A stretch of DNA of 64,000 nt, taken from contig CAZMGV010000004.1 in NCBI GenBank assembly GCA_964565925.1, positions 124,001-188,000 on the forward strand. Direction: 5' to 3'. A program made the position numbers and the translations under genes. Positions 27,576-36,595 of the stretch are shown piece after piece (the stretch's first letter is position 1; the number at the start of each line of letters is the position of its first letter). The notes beneath the pieces were generated by a model. The model was not told the origin of the DNA and made no database searches. It saw only the letters and a program-made list of their open reading frames with translations. The stretch is from CAZMGV01 sp964565925. Its GTDB lineage: Bacteria > JAGRBM01 > JAHCIT01.

Positions 27576-29119
27576 CCGGACAGTTTCTCCGCGCCCGCCG
27601 GCTCAATCCGGGGGAGTCTGAGCAGGAAGACAGTTCCCGACGGAGCGGTTGCTTCGACCTCAAGCGTCCCGCCGTGCGCGCCGGCGATCCGGCTGGAGAC
27701 CGCCAGACCAAGCCCCGTACCCTTGCCGGGTTCCTTGGTCGTGAAGAAGGGATCGAATACTTTCAACAGGTCCTCCTTGCGGATACCGGTGCCGGAATCC
27801 TTCACCCGGATTTCCACGCTGCGCCGGTCGGCCGAATCCCTGACCGAGACGTCCAGACGACCGCTCCCGTTCATGGCATCGACGGCATTCAGCATCAGGT
27901 TCACGATGATCTGCTCGATCTGCCCGGGGTCTCCCCGGCAGGCTCCGTTAGAAGTCGAGGTATAGTTTACTTCAACGCGGTCGAACAACCGGCGGCCGCG
28001 GCAGAGCGCTATCGATTGCGAGACGACCTGCGAAACCTCGAAAAGAATCTCTCCTTTGCGGCCCGGCCGGGCGTAGTCGAGCAGCCCCCGGATGATGCGG
28101 TCCGTGCGGGCGAGATCGGACTGGATGCGCTTCAGCAGGTCCCGCCGCGTCTCGCTGTCCAGCGAATCGTCCTCGAGGAGTTCCGCGAAGCCCGTCATGG
28201 CGGCCAGGGGATTTCCCACTTCGTGGGCAATGCCCGCCGCCAGACGTCCCACTCCAGCCAGCTTTTCCGACTGAATCGTTTCATCCCGTGCACGCTCGAG
28301 CTCGCTGTACGCGCTTTCCAGCTCGTTCACGCGACGGGCGATTTCGTGCGACTTCGCTTCAAGAGCGGACGTCATCTGGTTGAACTGGCCGGTCAGCTCC
28401 ACCATCTCGCGACAGGTGATTTCGGATGCCCGCGTCGCCAGATCACCCCGCTCCACCTGTTTCATGGAGTTGATCAGCCTGGACAGAGGCAGCGCGATCA
28501 GCGTGCGCAGGCGCCACCATCCGAGCGCAGTCAGCAGCATCACCACCGTAATCAGATACGCAATCAGGACCGGGCTGCGAAGTTCGTCGGCGAATGCCGC
28601 CTCATGCGGATAGGCCCACAGGAAAAGGGCACCGGCTGTTTTGCCGTCCACAGTCGCATAGCCGGCCACCACGAACGGCCGCGGCGCCCACGGATAGCCT
28701 ACGGCGGGCAGCGGCGAGGCACATTCACCACGGGAGAAGCAGGCAGTGGCGTAACCGCGGAACTCCTCGGCTTCGTCCAGCCGGACCAGGCCGCTTTTTT
28801 CCATCCCGCCGCCCGAATCGTACCAGGTCCAGCCGGCCACAAAGCCCGATTCGATGGCGGGATCGAGCCGCGTGACAATCCGTTCCCGGGCCGGCAGGCC
28901 GCTTTTCCGGAATTCGGCGATCTCCGGCGCCACGACACGGGCTATCAGTTCCGCTTCACCGACGTCCCTGAGCACGCTGGAACGGTACATCGCAAAAGCG
29001 ATGACCAGCACGACGAGTATCAGTACCAGGGCCAGCAGCCAGCCCAGTTCGATCAGGACGTGATCGGCGATCGGACGGTTGCTGTCCCTCGCACTTCCCA
29101 GGTTCAGCTTCAGCTTCAA
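27572..29119 (-). CDS. pilS: PilS-like membrane sensor histidine kinase
   Basis: A 515-residue kinase. Transmembrane helices lie at about residues 25-47 and 185-205 and flank a periplasmic sensor domain. A HAMP domain (about 206-260), coiled coil, HisKA with His299 in GIAHEVGNPLAAM, and HATPase (N-box NLMLNAVDAM, G1 DSGTGIRKED, G2 GKGTGLGLAV) follow. The open frame runs upstream inside pilD. The TTG at 29119 is preferred because it overlaps the pilD stop (TTGA), has GAGG upstream and is followed by a normal N-terminus. Two helices with a periplasmic domain differ from the six-helix P. aeruginosa PilS, so the signal may differ. Confidence 0.87.
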   Translation of the reverse strand: MKLKLNLGSARDSNRPIADHVLIELGWLLALVLILVVLVIAFAMYRSSVLRDVGEAELIARVVAPEIAEFRKSGLPARERIVTRLDPAIESGFVAGWTWYDSGGGMEKSGLVRLDEAEEFRGYATACFSRGECASPLPAVGYPWAPRPFVVAGYATVDGKTAGALFLWAYPHEAAFADELRSPVLIAYLITVVMLLTALGWWRLRTLIALPLSRLINSMKQVERGDLATRASEITCREMVELTGQFNQMTSALEAKSHEIARRVNELESAYSELERARDETIQSEKLAGVGRLAAGIAHEVGNPLAAMTGFAELLEDDSLDSETRRDLLKRIQSDLARTDRIIRGLLDYARPGRKGEILFEVSQVVSQSIALCRGRRLFDRVEVNYTSTSNGACRGDPGQIEQIIVNLMLNAVDAMNGSGRLDVSVRDSADRRSVEIRVKDSGTGIRKEDLLKVFDPFFTTKEPGKGTGLGLAVSSRIAGAHGGTLEVEATAPSGTVFLLRLPRIEPAGAEKLSG

Positions 29120-29946
29120 AGGATGCCTCGCCACAGCCCGGACATCAGTTGCCTGACCATGAGCTCGAACCGCCCGGAACCGAGAAATACCGCAAACCCG
29201 CCGGCAGCCAGGTAGGGTCCGAACGGAATCTCCGTCCGGCGCCGGGCACGGCCGGTCGCAATCAGAACGATCGCCACAAGAAACCCGGCGATCGAGGCAG
29301 CGAAAACGGACAGGCAGACGCCGAAGGGTCCGAGCAGCGCCCCCACCATCGCCATCAGCTTCACATCGCCGAAACCGAGGCCTTCCCGGCCCGTCATCCG
29401 GTAGTAGGCTTCCCTCACTCCCCAGAACATCCCCGCTCCGAGCAGCGCACCGAGCCCTGCCGCATACACCCCGCCCCGTCCCGGTAGCCATGAGGTGCCC
29501 AGAACCAGTGCAAAGCCGGGCATCGAGAGGGAATCGGGAATTATCTTGTGGTCGAGATCGATCATCGTAATCGCCAGAAGAGTCCAGCCGACAACCAGCC
29601 CGGTCGCCACCGGCCAGAGGCCGGTCTTGAAGGTCAGAACCGCCGCAGCCAGCAGGCCACCAAGCAGTTCCACGACCGGATAGCGGCCGGGAATGGGCCA
29701 TCCGCACTGGCGGCACCTGCCCTTCAGCAGCAGGAGCCAGCTCACTACCGGGATATTGTCGTACCAGCGGATCTCATAGCCGCAGTTGGGACAGCGGCTC
29801 GGCGGGGTGACGACGGAAATCCCCTTCGGCACCCGCGCAATGACGACATTGAGGAAACTGCCGATACAGAGGCCGGTGGCCGTGGCCACCGACAGGGCGA
29901 ACGCGGAGTCCTCGAACGCTGTCTGTAGTGTCGTTAATAGGGCCAT
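29116..29946 (-). CDS. pilD: Type IV prepilin peptidase / N-methyltransferase
   Basis: A 276-residue polytopic aspartyl protease that cleaves prepilin leaders and N-methylates the new N-terminus. The N-terminal cytoplasmic domain has the tetracysteine zinc motif CPNC (52-55) and CRQC (78-81). Catalytic aspartates lie in MIDLDHKIIPD (130-138) and GFGD (Asp194). About eight membrane helices are visible. It is the first gene of pilD-pilS-pilR and supplies processing for FimT, PilV, PilW and PilX encoded downstream. Neither a major pilin nor the pilB/C/T motor genes are in the window. Confidence 0.95.
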   Translation of the reverse strand: MALLTTLQTAFEDSAFALSVATATGLCIGSFLNVVIARVPKGISVVTPPSRCPNCGYEIRWYDNIPVVSWLLLLKGRCRQCGWPIPGRYPVVELLGGLLAAAVLTFKTGLWPVATGLVVGWTLLAITMIDLDHKIIPDSLSMPGFALVLGTSWLPGRGGVYAAGLGALLGAGMFWGVREAYYRMTGREGLGFGDVKLMAMVGALLGPFGVCLSVFAASIAGFLVAIVLIATGRARRRTEIPFGPYLAAGGFAVFLGSGRFELMVRQLMSGLWRGIL

Positions 29947-30011
29947 TTAGATAATTAACAGTTTAGTAACCGAAGTCGCTTCCGGATAGCTCGACCGGAT
30001 AATATTCCGGT

Positions 30012-31202
30012 GTGGAGATTTCGCTCGGCACACGCCTGTCCCGGCCGTCCCGTACATCCGGCAGCAGCAACTGGCTGCCCTGGACGGTGTCGCTGCTCGC
30101 CCACGCGGCGGTGACGGCGGGTATCGTGGCTATGATCAGGCTCTCGCCGCCCGCCACGGACGCGGTGCCGAAGGATCAGACCGTTTTCGTGGATGTGGAG
30201 CCCGCGCCGGATACCTCCCCGGCCGCAGGTCATCATCTCGAACCGCTTACTCAGTCAGATCCTGAACCCCTGCACCCGGTGGCGGCCAAACCGGTCCAGC
30301 CGCGGCTCTCCGAACCGGTCCATGGCAGCCAGATCGTGGACCTGCCGACGGCCAACGGCGAAGAGCCCGACGCCGGCACGCCTTATGTGGCGGAGAAATC
30401 GTCGCGCGTCGCGCGCGAGCAGCGTGGCAAATACGGATCACCACAGAATGCTGGGACCGGCGCCGTCGATACCGGACAAGATACGAGCGGTGTTTCAAAG
30501 GGAATTTTCCACCAGAAACCCGGCGAATCCGCACCAGCCGTCCCGCCTGCTCCCAAACCAGGGGCCGTCGCGACCGGAGAGAATCAGTTGCTGTCTCTGA
30601 GCGATGAACTGAAACCTCCGCCTCCCGTCACGGCACCGGCGGACACGCAGGGCGCGGGTGTCGTGGGAATGGAGAAAGCAAAACCCGTCGGTCCCGTCGC
30701 GTCGCTCTCTCCCGCCCGGCCGGGCTCATCCAGCCAGATGACGGCCTCAGGTACCTGCCCCAATCCACCCTGTTCGCAGACCGTGATCGGAGGGGACATC
30801 GGCACGACCACGGATTTCCTGACCGGAATAGAGACGTCAGGAGACATTACTCTGCTGAACGCGAAATCGGTCGCGCATGCGGGCTTTGTCCGGCGGGTGG
30901 CGACGAATGTGTTCAACCAGTTTATCCGCGACTACCGGAGCAAAGGGTGGCGGATCGACCCGTCCAAACTAGATGACTCCCTGCGCGTCGATGCCATTCT
31001 GGGGCAGGACGGAAGCCAGGAAGCCGTGTTTATCCGGCAAAGTTCGGGCATGAAGATGTGGGACGATATGGGACTTGAAGCCATGAAACGGGGAGCGTGG
31101 GATTCCAACCCGCCCAAGGGTTCGCTGGCCGCCGACGGCAAAGTTCATTTCGTTTTCATCGTCAATCATCGCCAGGGAATCCTGATGGCCGGCATTCTGT
31201 AG
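30012..31202 (+). CDS. TonB-like envelope protein
   Basis: A 396-residue protein with one N-terminal membrane helix (about 22-43) and a long Pro/Ala/Gly-rich periplasmic linker (45-260). The C-terminal domain has the TonB_C pattern of an initial beta strand, SSGMKMWDDMGLEAMKR, a PPKG turn, and a final FVFIV strand. This suggests coupling of inner-membrane energy to an outer-membrane partner or a related envelope-scaffold role. No exbB, exbD or TonB-dependent receptor is adjacent. A CPNPPC motif occurs near residue 250. The GTG start lacks a good Shine-Dalgarno, so the start is uncertain. It is divergent from pilD. Confidence 0.65.
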   Translation: MEISLGTRLSRPSRTSGSSNWLPWTVSLLAHAAVTAGIVAMIRLSPPATDAVPKDQTVFVDVEPAPDTSPAAGHHLEPLTQSDPEPLHPVAAKPVQPRLSEPVHGSQIVDLPTANGEEPDAGTPYVAEKSSRVAREQRGKYGSPQNAGTGAVDTGQDTSGVSKGIFHQKPGESAPAVPPAPKPGAVATGENQLLSLSDELKPPPPVTAPADTQGAGVVGMEKAKPVGPVASLSPARPGSSSQMTASGTCPNPPCSQTVIGGDIGTTTDFLTGIETSGDITLLNAKSVAHAGFVRRVATNVFNQFIRDYRSKGWRIDPSKLDDSLRVDAILGQDGSQEAVFIRQSSGMKMWDDMGLEAMKRGAWDSNPPKGSLAADGKVHFVFIVNHRQGILMAGIL

Positions 31203-31232
31203 CGGAATGAATCGGCACCCCGAACGCAAATT

Positions 31233-31290
31233 TTAGACTCCTGAATCGTCAACGGTCATAATTCCCTCATTCTGATCAGGTAGAGTCTAA
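31233..31290 (+). promoter_or_regulatory. lemA promoter bracketed by a perfect inverted repeat
   Basis: TTAGACTC (31233-31240) and GAGTCTAA (31283-31290) are perfect 8-bp arms 42 bases apart. Between them lies a promoter candidate with -35 TAGACT (31234-31239, inside the left arm), a 17-base spacer and -10 CATAAT (31257-31262). The right arm falls in the leader just before the GGAGG of lemA. It could be a two-site operator or an RNA stem. Confidence 0.45.
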
Positions 31291-31309
31291 CCGCCGGAGG
31301 AAATTCACA

Positions 31310-31879
31310 ATGGCCATGGGCCTCATCGTCACCTTGCTGATTATCGCCTTCCCGCTGGTGCTCGGCGTGCTGATCTACAACTCTCTGGTGTCGCTCCGCG
31401 CCCAGGTGAGAAACGGATGGGCGCAGATCGACGTGCAGTTGAAACGCCGCAGCGACCTCGTCCCTAACCTTATCGAAAGCGTGAAGGGGGCCATGTCGCA
31501 TGAGCGCGAAACGCTCGAAAACGTCATCCGGCTCCGTAACCAGGCGGTCTCGCTCCAGCCCGGTGGCTCCACAGCCGAACGCGTACAGGCCGAGAGCGCG
31601 CTCTCGGGGGCCGTGGGCAAACTGTTCGCGCTGATGGAGAACTATCCGCAGATCAAGGCGACCCAGAATATCCAGGCACTTCAGGAAGAGCTGTCGAGCA
31701 CGGAGAACCGGATCGGGTTCGCACGGCAGCACTATAACGACGTCGCCACCGACTTTAACGCCCGGATCGAAACGATCCCGGCCAATATCATTGCTTCCCT
31801 GTCGGCCATGCAGGCATTTCCCCTGTGGGCCATCGAGAACGCGGCCGAACGGGCCGTCCCCAAGGTCTCCTTGAAGTGA
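31310..31879 (+). CDS. lemA: LemA family protein
   Basis: A 189-residue protein with an N-terminal membrane helix (about 4-24) and a cytosolic helical LemA domain. Family signatures present are WAQIDVQLKRRSDLVPNLIE and the ENYPQIKA.QN...LQEEL.STENRIGFAR..YND block. LemA proteins are widespread, of unclear function, and often encoded beside HtpX/M48-type or TPM-domain proteins in envelope stress loci. The start at 31310 has GGAGG nine bases upstream. The stop overlaps the GTG of the protease gene (GTGA), so the pair is coupled. Confidence 0.93.
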   Translation: MAMGLIVTLLIIAFPLVLGVLIYNSLVSLRAQVRNGWAQIDVQLKRRSDLVPNLIESVKGAMSHERETLENVIRLRNQAVSLQPGGSTAERVQAESALSGAVGKLFALMENYPQIKATQNIQALQEELSSTENRIGFARQHYNDVATDFNARIETIPANIIASLSAMQAFPLWAIENAAERAVPKVSLK

Positions 31880-33033
31880 ACTTCCTCGAAGCCCAGGCCG
31901 GAAACCGTCAGCGCACGGTCTGGCTGGTCGGCATCCTGACGGCAATTCTCGTGCTCGTGGCGTGGGCCTTCAACGCCTGGGTAACGGGCGAAGTCCAGTC
32001 CTTTATGGGCGGACCGGTAGAGGGAAAGTTCAAATCCCGCTGCAGCACCGGAACCGGATTCCTGTCGTCGGACTACGCCGATCAGGCACTGTCGCAGTCG
32101 CTGGGCGGCGACTGCACACCGATACCCGCAGGTGAGACCCGGGTCCCTTTTCTGCTGACTCCCGCCGGGACCGCCGCCGGCGCGCTCTGTTTTTCGGCGT
32201 TCATCGCTGCATTCAGTTACTACTACGGGGACCGCGCCACCCTGTACGTCTCGGGAGCCCGCCCCGTGAACCCGAAGGATCCGAAGGAAAAGCAGTTCAT
32301 CAATGTGGCCGAAGAGATGGCTATAGCCGCCGGTCTGCCTCTGCCGACCCTCTGGATTCTTCCCGACCCCGATCTCAATGCATTTGCCACCGGGCGCGAC
32401 CCCTCGAGATCCGCCATCGCCGTGACGGAGGGTCTGCTCGGTTCACTGAACCGGGACGAACTGCAGGCGGTGGTAGCGCACGAGATGGGCCATATCCGTA
32501 ACCGCGACACGCTGCTTCTGCTGTTCGTCACCTGCATGCTGGGCGCGATCCTGCTGATCACGGAACTCATGATGCGCGGCACGCGCTACCGCAGATGGGG
32601 TTTCCGGAACAAGGAGAGCGGTGCGGCGATCCTTATCATTTTTCTGGCGGCGGTCCTGTCGTGGATACTCGGCCGGTTTGTCGCCCGCGTCGCGGCGATG
32701 GCTGTCTCGAGAGAGCGCGAATACCTGGCCGATGCGACGTCGGCGGAACTGACCCGCAACCCGATGTCGCTCGCCAGCGCACTGGGCAAGATCCGCCTGG
32801 CGATCCAGCCCACCGCCGTCGCCCATCCGGCCACGGCGCCGCTGTTTATCGACGATCCCCGGGGGCACAGCCTGAACGAGAAAGAGAGCAAGTTCGCGAG
32901 CCTGATGTCGACCCACCCGCCCATCGACACCCGCATTCAGCGCCTGCAGGCAATGGCGTTCGCCAATCTGAAACGCGAACGCCGGGCGTCGGGGCTTGAT
33001 CCCCTGACCGGCAACCCGCTGGCGAACGGCTGA
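31876..33033 (+). CDS. Membrane M48 (HtpX-like) zinc metalloprotease
   Basis: A 385-residue integral membrane protease. Membrane helices lie near residues 12-32 and 95-115, with two more after the active site (about 215-240 and 250-270). The zinc site is HEMGH (His202-Glu203-His206) plus Glu282 in EREYLAD. Such enzymes degrade misfolded membrane proteins from the cytoplasmic face. It is longer than classical HtpX (~290 residues) because of an insert between the first two helices. The GTG start at 31876 overlaps the lemA stop. Pairing with LemA is a recurrent arrangement. It ends immediately before the convergent glycosyltransferase. Confidence 0.9.
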   Translation: MNFLEAQAGNRQRTVWLVGILTAILVLVAWAFNAWVTGEVQSFMGGPVEGKFKSRCSTGTGFLSSDYADQALSQSLGGDCTPIPAGETRVPFLLTPAGTAAGALCFSAFIAAFSYYYGDRATLYVSGARPVNPKDPKEKQFINVAEEMAIAAGLPLPTLWILPDPDLNAFATGRDPSRSAIAVTEGLLGSLNRDELQAVVAHEMGHIRNRDTLLLLFVTCMLGAILLITELMMRGTRYRRWGFRNKESGAAILIIFLAAVLSWILGRFVARVAAMAVSREREYLADATSAELTRNPMSLASALGKIRLAIQPTAVAHPATAPLFIDDPRGHSLNEKESKFASLMSTHPPIDTRIQRLQAMAFANLKRERRASGLDPLTGNPLANG

Positions 33034-34383
33034 CTAGTTCCCGGCTTGAGCCGGGCCAGCGGCGATCGAATCCAGTATCACGGCAAAGCGGCGCGTCAGT
33101 TCCACGCGGGAGAATCGGCTGTAGATGTCGATTTTCGCGGCGGCCGGCATTTTCACGCCCGCCTTGTGGGCCGCAAGAAGTTCATCCAGCGCCTCGTCCA
33201 GTGCCCGGTCCACATCGGGAGTCCCTGGCACCCCGATCACAAACCGTCCCATGCCCAGCTCCCGGAACAGGTCCACGGTCGAGCCGTCGCGGCCCACGTA
33301 AAGGGCCGGACGTCCGGAGGCGAAAATCTCGAACAGTTTTCCCGGGTACATGGAGCGGGCAATCTCCTCATCGAAGCCGGGCTGGAGCAGTGCCGCCGCA
33401 CTCCTGAGACGCCGGATGGTCTCGCCGTGGGGCAGGTACCCGAGATTCACGAACCCGCCGCCCGGCCCTGTCGCGAGTCCGGCGCTTTTGGCGGCGGCTT
33501 CCAGCGCGTCCCCTTCGCTACCCGCATATTCAATCCGGACATTGTCCGCCGGATGGCGCGCGCGCAGCCTCGCCACCGCAGGAAACAGCAGTTCCAGCCG
33601 CTGCCCCGCGAAGGTCGTCCCGCCGTAGAACATTACGAAATCCTTCGACCGTTCGACTTCACCCGCGAACTCGTCCGGGTCGAAGCCGTTGGTAACCGTG
33701 TGGGTTCTGGACGCCGGTACGGCGCGCTTTTCCACATAGTCGCGCCGCATCTGTTCATTGGTAAAAACGAGCGCGGCGGCCTCGTCCAGGACCGGCCTCT
33801 CAAGCCGCATCTCGATCCGGAACTGAAGGCCCTGCCCGTGAGGATTGCGGGCCATGAGCGTCCACCCGTCGCGAAAATCGGCTAGCCACGGCAGTCCGCT
33901 TTTCTCCGCCAGCTTGCGTCCTATCAGATGGGACGTCCACGGCGGTCCGCTCGAGACGATGGCGTCGTACCCCCCCGCCTTGAGCAGATCGCGTCCTCGC
34001 CTGACCGCGTATGGGTACCAGCCCAGGAATTCATCAGGGGTCTGCCAGAGCATCCGGAACCGCCGGACAAGAGCGTCTTTGAATCCCTGCGCCGGTTCCT
34101 CCCAGCCGCTAGTCGGCAGCGCCGACGGCTTGGGGCTGGAGGGACCGGTGATTTTCTGCTTGAGCCGGGCGGCCGTGAAATACCGGGTCCGTTCGACGGT
34201 CACTTCCGGCGGAATGCGGGCGAGGCCTGCTTCGTCTTTCGAGGTCCAGTCACCCTGTTCGACTGTCAGGACTGTCGGACTCCAGCCGAACTTCGGAAGG
34301 AACCGGGTAGTCTGGAGAATACGTTGAACGCCCCCGCCGCCAAGCGGCGGGAAAAAATAGGAGACAAACAGGACCTTCCGCAC
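33034..34383 (-). CDS. GT4-type glycosyltransferase
   Basis: A 449-residue GT-B fold enzyme. The N-terminal domain opens VLFVSYFFPPLGGGGVQR, the acceptor-domain glycine loop of WcaI/Pel-like GT4 proteins. The C-terminal Rossmann domain has FYGGTTFAGQR and the nucleotide-sugar block MYPGKLFEIFASGRP, whose Glu is conserved. It probably builds a surface polysaccharide or glycolipid. There are no other sugar genes beside it apart from the GT2 at 7097-8035. It follows the small membrane gene at 34423 after 39 bases on the same strand and abuts the stop of the protease. Confidence 0.87.
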   Translation of the reverse strand: MRKVLFVSYFFPPLGGGGVQRILQTTRFLPKFGWSPTVLTVEQGDWTSKDEAGLARIPPEVTVERTRYFTAARLKQKITGPSSPKPSALPTSGWEEPAQGFKDALVRRFRMLWQTPDEFLGWYPYAVRRGRDLLKAGGYDAIVSSGPPWTSHLIGRKLAEKSGLPWLADFRDGWTLMARNPHGQGLQFRIEMRLERPVLDEAAALVFTNEQMRRDYVEKRAVPASRTHTVTNGFDPDEFAGEVERSKDFVMFYGGTTFAGQRLELLFPAVARLRARHPADNVRIEYAGSEGDALEAAAKSAGLATGPGGGFVNLGYLPHGETIRRLRSAAALLQPGFDEEIARSMYPGKLFEIFASGRPALYVGRDGSTVDLFRELGMGRFVIGVPGTPDVDRALDEALDELLAAHKAGVKMPAAAKIDIYSRFSRVELTRRFAVILDSIAAGPAQAGN

Positions 34384-34422
34384 GGGCGCTTACTCCGGGA
34401 GCAGCGATGCGGCGGGCGCCGC

Positions 34423-34818
34423 TCAGCGCTTCTTGGTGTTGTCCGAGATTTCCTTGAGGTGCTTGATCGTGAGCATCCAGGCTTCGAGGAATTCGACCGC
34501 GATACCACCGATCCAGACGTTCACGAACGCCGCCAGCGCCCCGAGCACGACCATGCCGACCCGGAACTCGACGCCGATCCCCTGGGCCGCCACGACCGAG
34601 AGGACGATTCCACCGGCAAAGGTGGCGAATCCGGCCAGCGCGACAATGACTGTCCCGATTTCCCATATGTAGTTGAGCAGCGGCAGTTCGATGCTGTCGC
34701 CATCCTGCTTATGGAAGCCATGCTCGCCGATCTTTTTCAGGATCTGGAACGCTTCCTTGTAGATGTCGAAGGGAACCACGAAAAAGTTGAGAATCAGTCT
34801 CAGAAAACCAACAAACAT
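34423..34818 (-). CDS. Small hypothetical membrane protein
   Basis: A 131-residue protein of unknown function. A hydrophobic N-terminal segment (about 4-20, possibly amphipathic) is followed by a polar stretch with HKQDGD. Two clear membrane helices (about 50-75 and 83-108) and a charged C-terminus (IKHLKEISDNTKKR) follow. The overall topology recalls DUF4282-type proteins but I cannot confirm that. The ATG at 34818 has GGAGGAG seven bases upstream; an upstream in-frame start at 34860 has none. It could be co-transcribed with the downstream GT4 gene. Confidence 0.65.
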   Translation of the reverse strand: MFVGFLRLILNFFVVPFDIYKEAFQILKKIGEHGFHKQDGDSIELPLLNYIWEIGTVIVALAGFATFAGGIVLSVVAAQGIGVEFRVGMVVLGALAAFVNVWIGGIAVEFLEAWMLTIKHLKEISDNTKKR

Positions 34819-34897
34819 GACCGCACTCCTCCGTCGCTTGATAGTTAAAACATAGCCCATTCCTATCCGGGTGGATATAGGACCTTTGTCATAGGGA

Positions 34898-34918
34898 AAC
34901 TGGTATCTTTTGCCAGTT
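34898..34918 (-). terminator. Weak hairpin downstream of nadB
   Basis: AACTGG (34898-34903) pairs with CCAGTT (34913-34918) ten bases beyond the nadB stop. The stem is short and lacks a T-run, so it is only a possible terminator. Confidence 0.3.
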
Positions 34919-34928
34919 ATATAGTGTT

Positions 34929-36542
34929 TTACGGGTAGAGAATCGTCGGCCGGCCGAACATCTCGTCATTGCGGTCCGGATAGTCCAGCGTGCAGTGGAG
35001 ACCCCGCGATTCCTTGCGTGCCTGAGCGCTCTGAACAATGAGCGATGCCACCCGGGCCAGATTCCGGAGTTCCAGCAGATCGGGCGTCACCCGGAAGTCC
35101 CAGTAGAACTCGTTGATCTCGCCGATCAGGTTGTCCGTGCGGCGGCGGGCGCGCTCGAGCCGCCGGTTCGTCCGGACGATCCCGACGTAGTCCCACATGA
35201 ACCGGCGCAGTTCGTTCCAGTTATGAGTGACGACGACCAGTTCGTCCGGTTCGGTGGCGCGACCCGGGTCCCAGGACGGGATCTTCTTTTCCGGCGGCCT
35301 GAACGAGGAACCCGGTCCGTAGGTTTTCGTCGCGAACTCCGATGCCCAGTTGGCAAACACGGCGCATTCGAGCAGCGAATTGCTCGCCAGCCGGTTGGCG
35401 CCGTGCAGGCCGGTATAGGCCACTTCGCCCACGGCAAACAACCCGGCAATGTCGGTCTCGCCGTGCAGGTCGCTCATCACGCCGCCGCAGGTGAAATGCA
35501 CCGCGGGGACGACGGGGATCGGGTTCACGGCCATGTCGACGCCGTAGAGCAGACACCGTTCGTAGATATTGGGGAACCGTTCTTTCAGGAAGCTGGCCGG
35601 CTTGTGAGTGATGTCGAGATACACGCACTCGGCGCCGGTCCGTTTCATTTCCCGGTCGATGGCCTGGCTCACGACATCACGGGGGGCCAGGTCCTTCATC
35701 TCGTGATAGCGCTCCATAAAAGCGGTTCCGTCAGCAAGCCGGAGCACCGCGCCCTCGCCCCGCAGCGCCTCGCTGACCAGGAAACTCTTGGCGTGCGGAT
35801 GGTAGAGACAGGTCGGGTGGAACTGCATGAACTCGAGATTCGCCACCCGGCACCCGGCCCGGTAGGCCATCGCGATTCCGTCACCGGTCGCCGTGTCGGG
35901 GTTCGAGGTATAGACGTAAACCTTGCCCGCCCCGCCGGTAGCCAGCACCGTCGCACGGGCGAAAAACGATTCCACCTCGCCGGATGCCTCGTTCAGCACG
36001 TAGGCGCCGTAGCAGACGTTGCGCCCCGGTTCCCGGCGGCCCGACAACCGTTCCAGCCGGTGACTCGTGATGATGTCCACGCCGAAGAAGTTCTCGAACA
36101 CCCGGATATTCGGATTTTTCCGGACCTGATCCATCAGAGCCTTCTGGATGGCGTGTCCGGTCATGTCCTGCGCGTGGAGAATGCGGCGTCGCGAGTGACC
36201 GCCTTCGCGGCCCAGATCGAATTCATCCCGGTCGCCGCGGGAAAACTCCACACCCCAGTCGATCAGTTCCTGCACACGGGCGGGTCCGTCCTTGACCACC
36301 CGCTCGACGACGTTGCGGTCGGAGAGACCCGCGCCGGCCCTCAGGGTGTCTTCGATATGGTTTTCAAAGGAGTCGTCCTGCGCCCAGACGCTGGCGATAC
36401 CACCCTGGGCCCAGTCCGTGTTGGTCTGGTCCAGCGTACGTTTGACGACGAGGTTAACAATGCCGGATTTCGCCGCCTTGAGGGCGAACACCATCCCGGC
36501 AAGACCGCTCCCCAGAACCAGATAGTCGGACCGGTGTTCCAA
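34929..36542 (-). CDS. nadB: L-aspartate oxidase
   Basis: FAD enzyme that oxidises L-aspartate to iminoaspartate, the first step of de novo NAD synthesis, in the cytoplasm. The 537-residue length is normal. Motifs are the dinucleotide loop GSGLAG (11-16), TDWAQGGIA, GREGGHSRRRILHAQDMTG in the active site, and FTCGGVMSDLHGETDIAGLFAVGEVA at the FAD domain end. The C-terminal helical domain is intact (MWDYVGIVRTNRRLERA). The TTG start has GGGAG six bases upstream, and that Shine-Dalgarno can be hidden in a hairpin (separate entry). nadA and nadC are not in the window. Confidence 0.96.
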   Translation of the reverse strand: MEHRSDYLVLGSGLAGMVFALKAAKSGIVNLVVKRTLDQTNTDWAQGGIASVWAQDDSFENHIEDTLRAGAGLSDRNVVERVVKDGPARVQELIDWGVEFSRGDRDEFDLGREGGHSRRRILHAQDMTGHAIQKALMDQVRKNPNIRVFENFFGVDIITSHRLERLSGRREPGRNVCYGAYVLNEASGEVESFFARATVLATGGAGKVYVYTSNPDTATGDGIAMAYRAGCRVANLEFMQFHPTCLYHPHAKSFLVSEALRGEGAVLRLADGTAFMERYHEMKDLAPRDVVSQAIDREMKRTGAECVYLDITHKPASFLKERFPNIYERCLLYGVDMAVNPIPVVPAVHFTCGGVMSDLHGETDIAGLFAVGEVAYTGLHGANRLASNSLLECAVFANWASEFATKTYGPGSSFRPPEKKIPSWDPGRATEPDELVVVTHNWNELRRFMWDYVGIVRTNRRLERARRRTDNLIGEINEFYWDFRVTPDLLELRNLARVASLIVQSAQARKESRGLHCTLDYPDRNDEMFGRPTILYP

Positions 36543-36546
36543 GGAG

Positions 36547-36567
36547 CGCTCCCGGGCCCCCGGAGCG
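36547..36567 (-). promoter_or_regulatory. Hairpin covering the nadB ribosome-binding site
   Basis: CGCTCC (36547-36552) can pair with GGAGCG (36562-36567), and the Shine-Dalgarno also lies in a 10-bp palindrome (GGAGCGCTCC, 36543-36552). In the minus-strand transcript either fold would mask the GGGAG used by nadB's TTG start, suggesting reduced or coupled translation with the alcohol dehydrogenase upstream. Confidence 0.3.
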
Positions 36568-36595
36568 GGGCCGTTTCGTCATGACGCCTTGAAGA

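Noticed and set aside
29120..29716. N-terminal extension of the PilS frame
   Set aside because: It is the out-of-frame reading of pilD; the TTG at 29119 has a Shine-Dalgarno and a TTGA overlap, and the kinase membrane helix follows directly.
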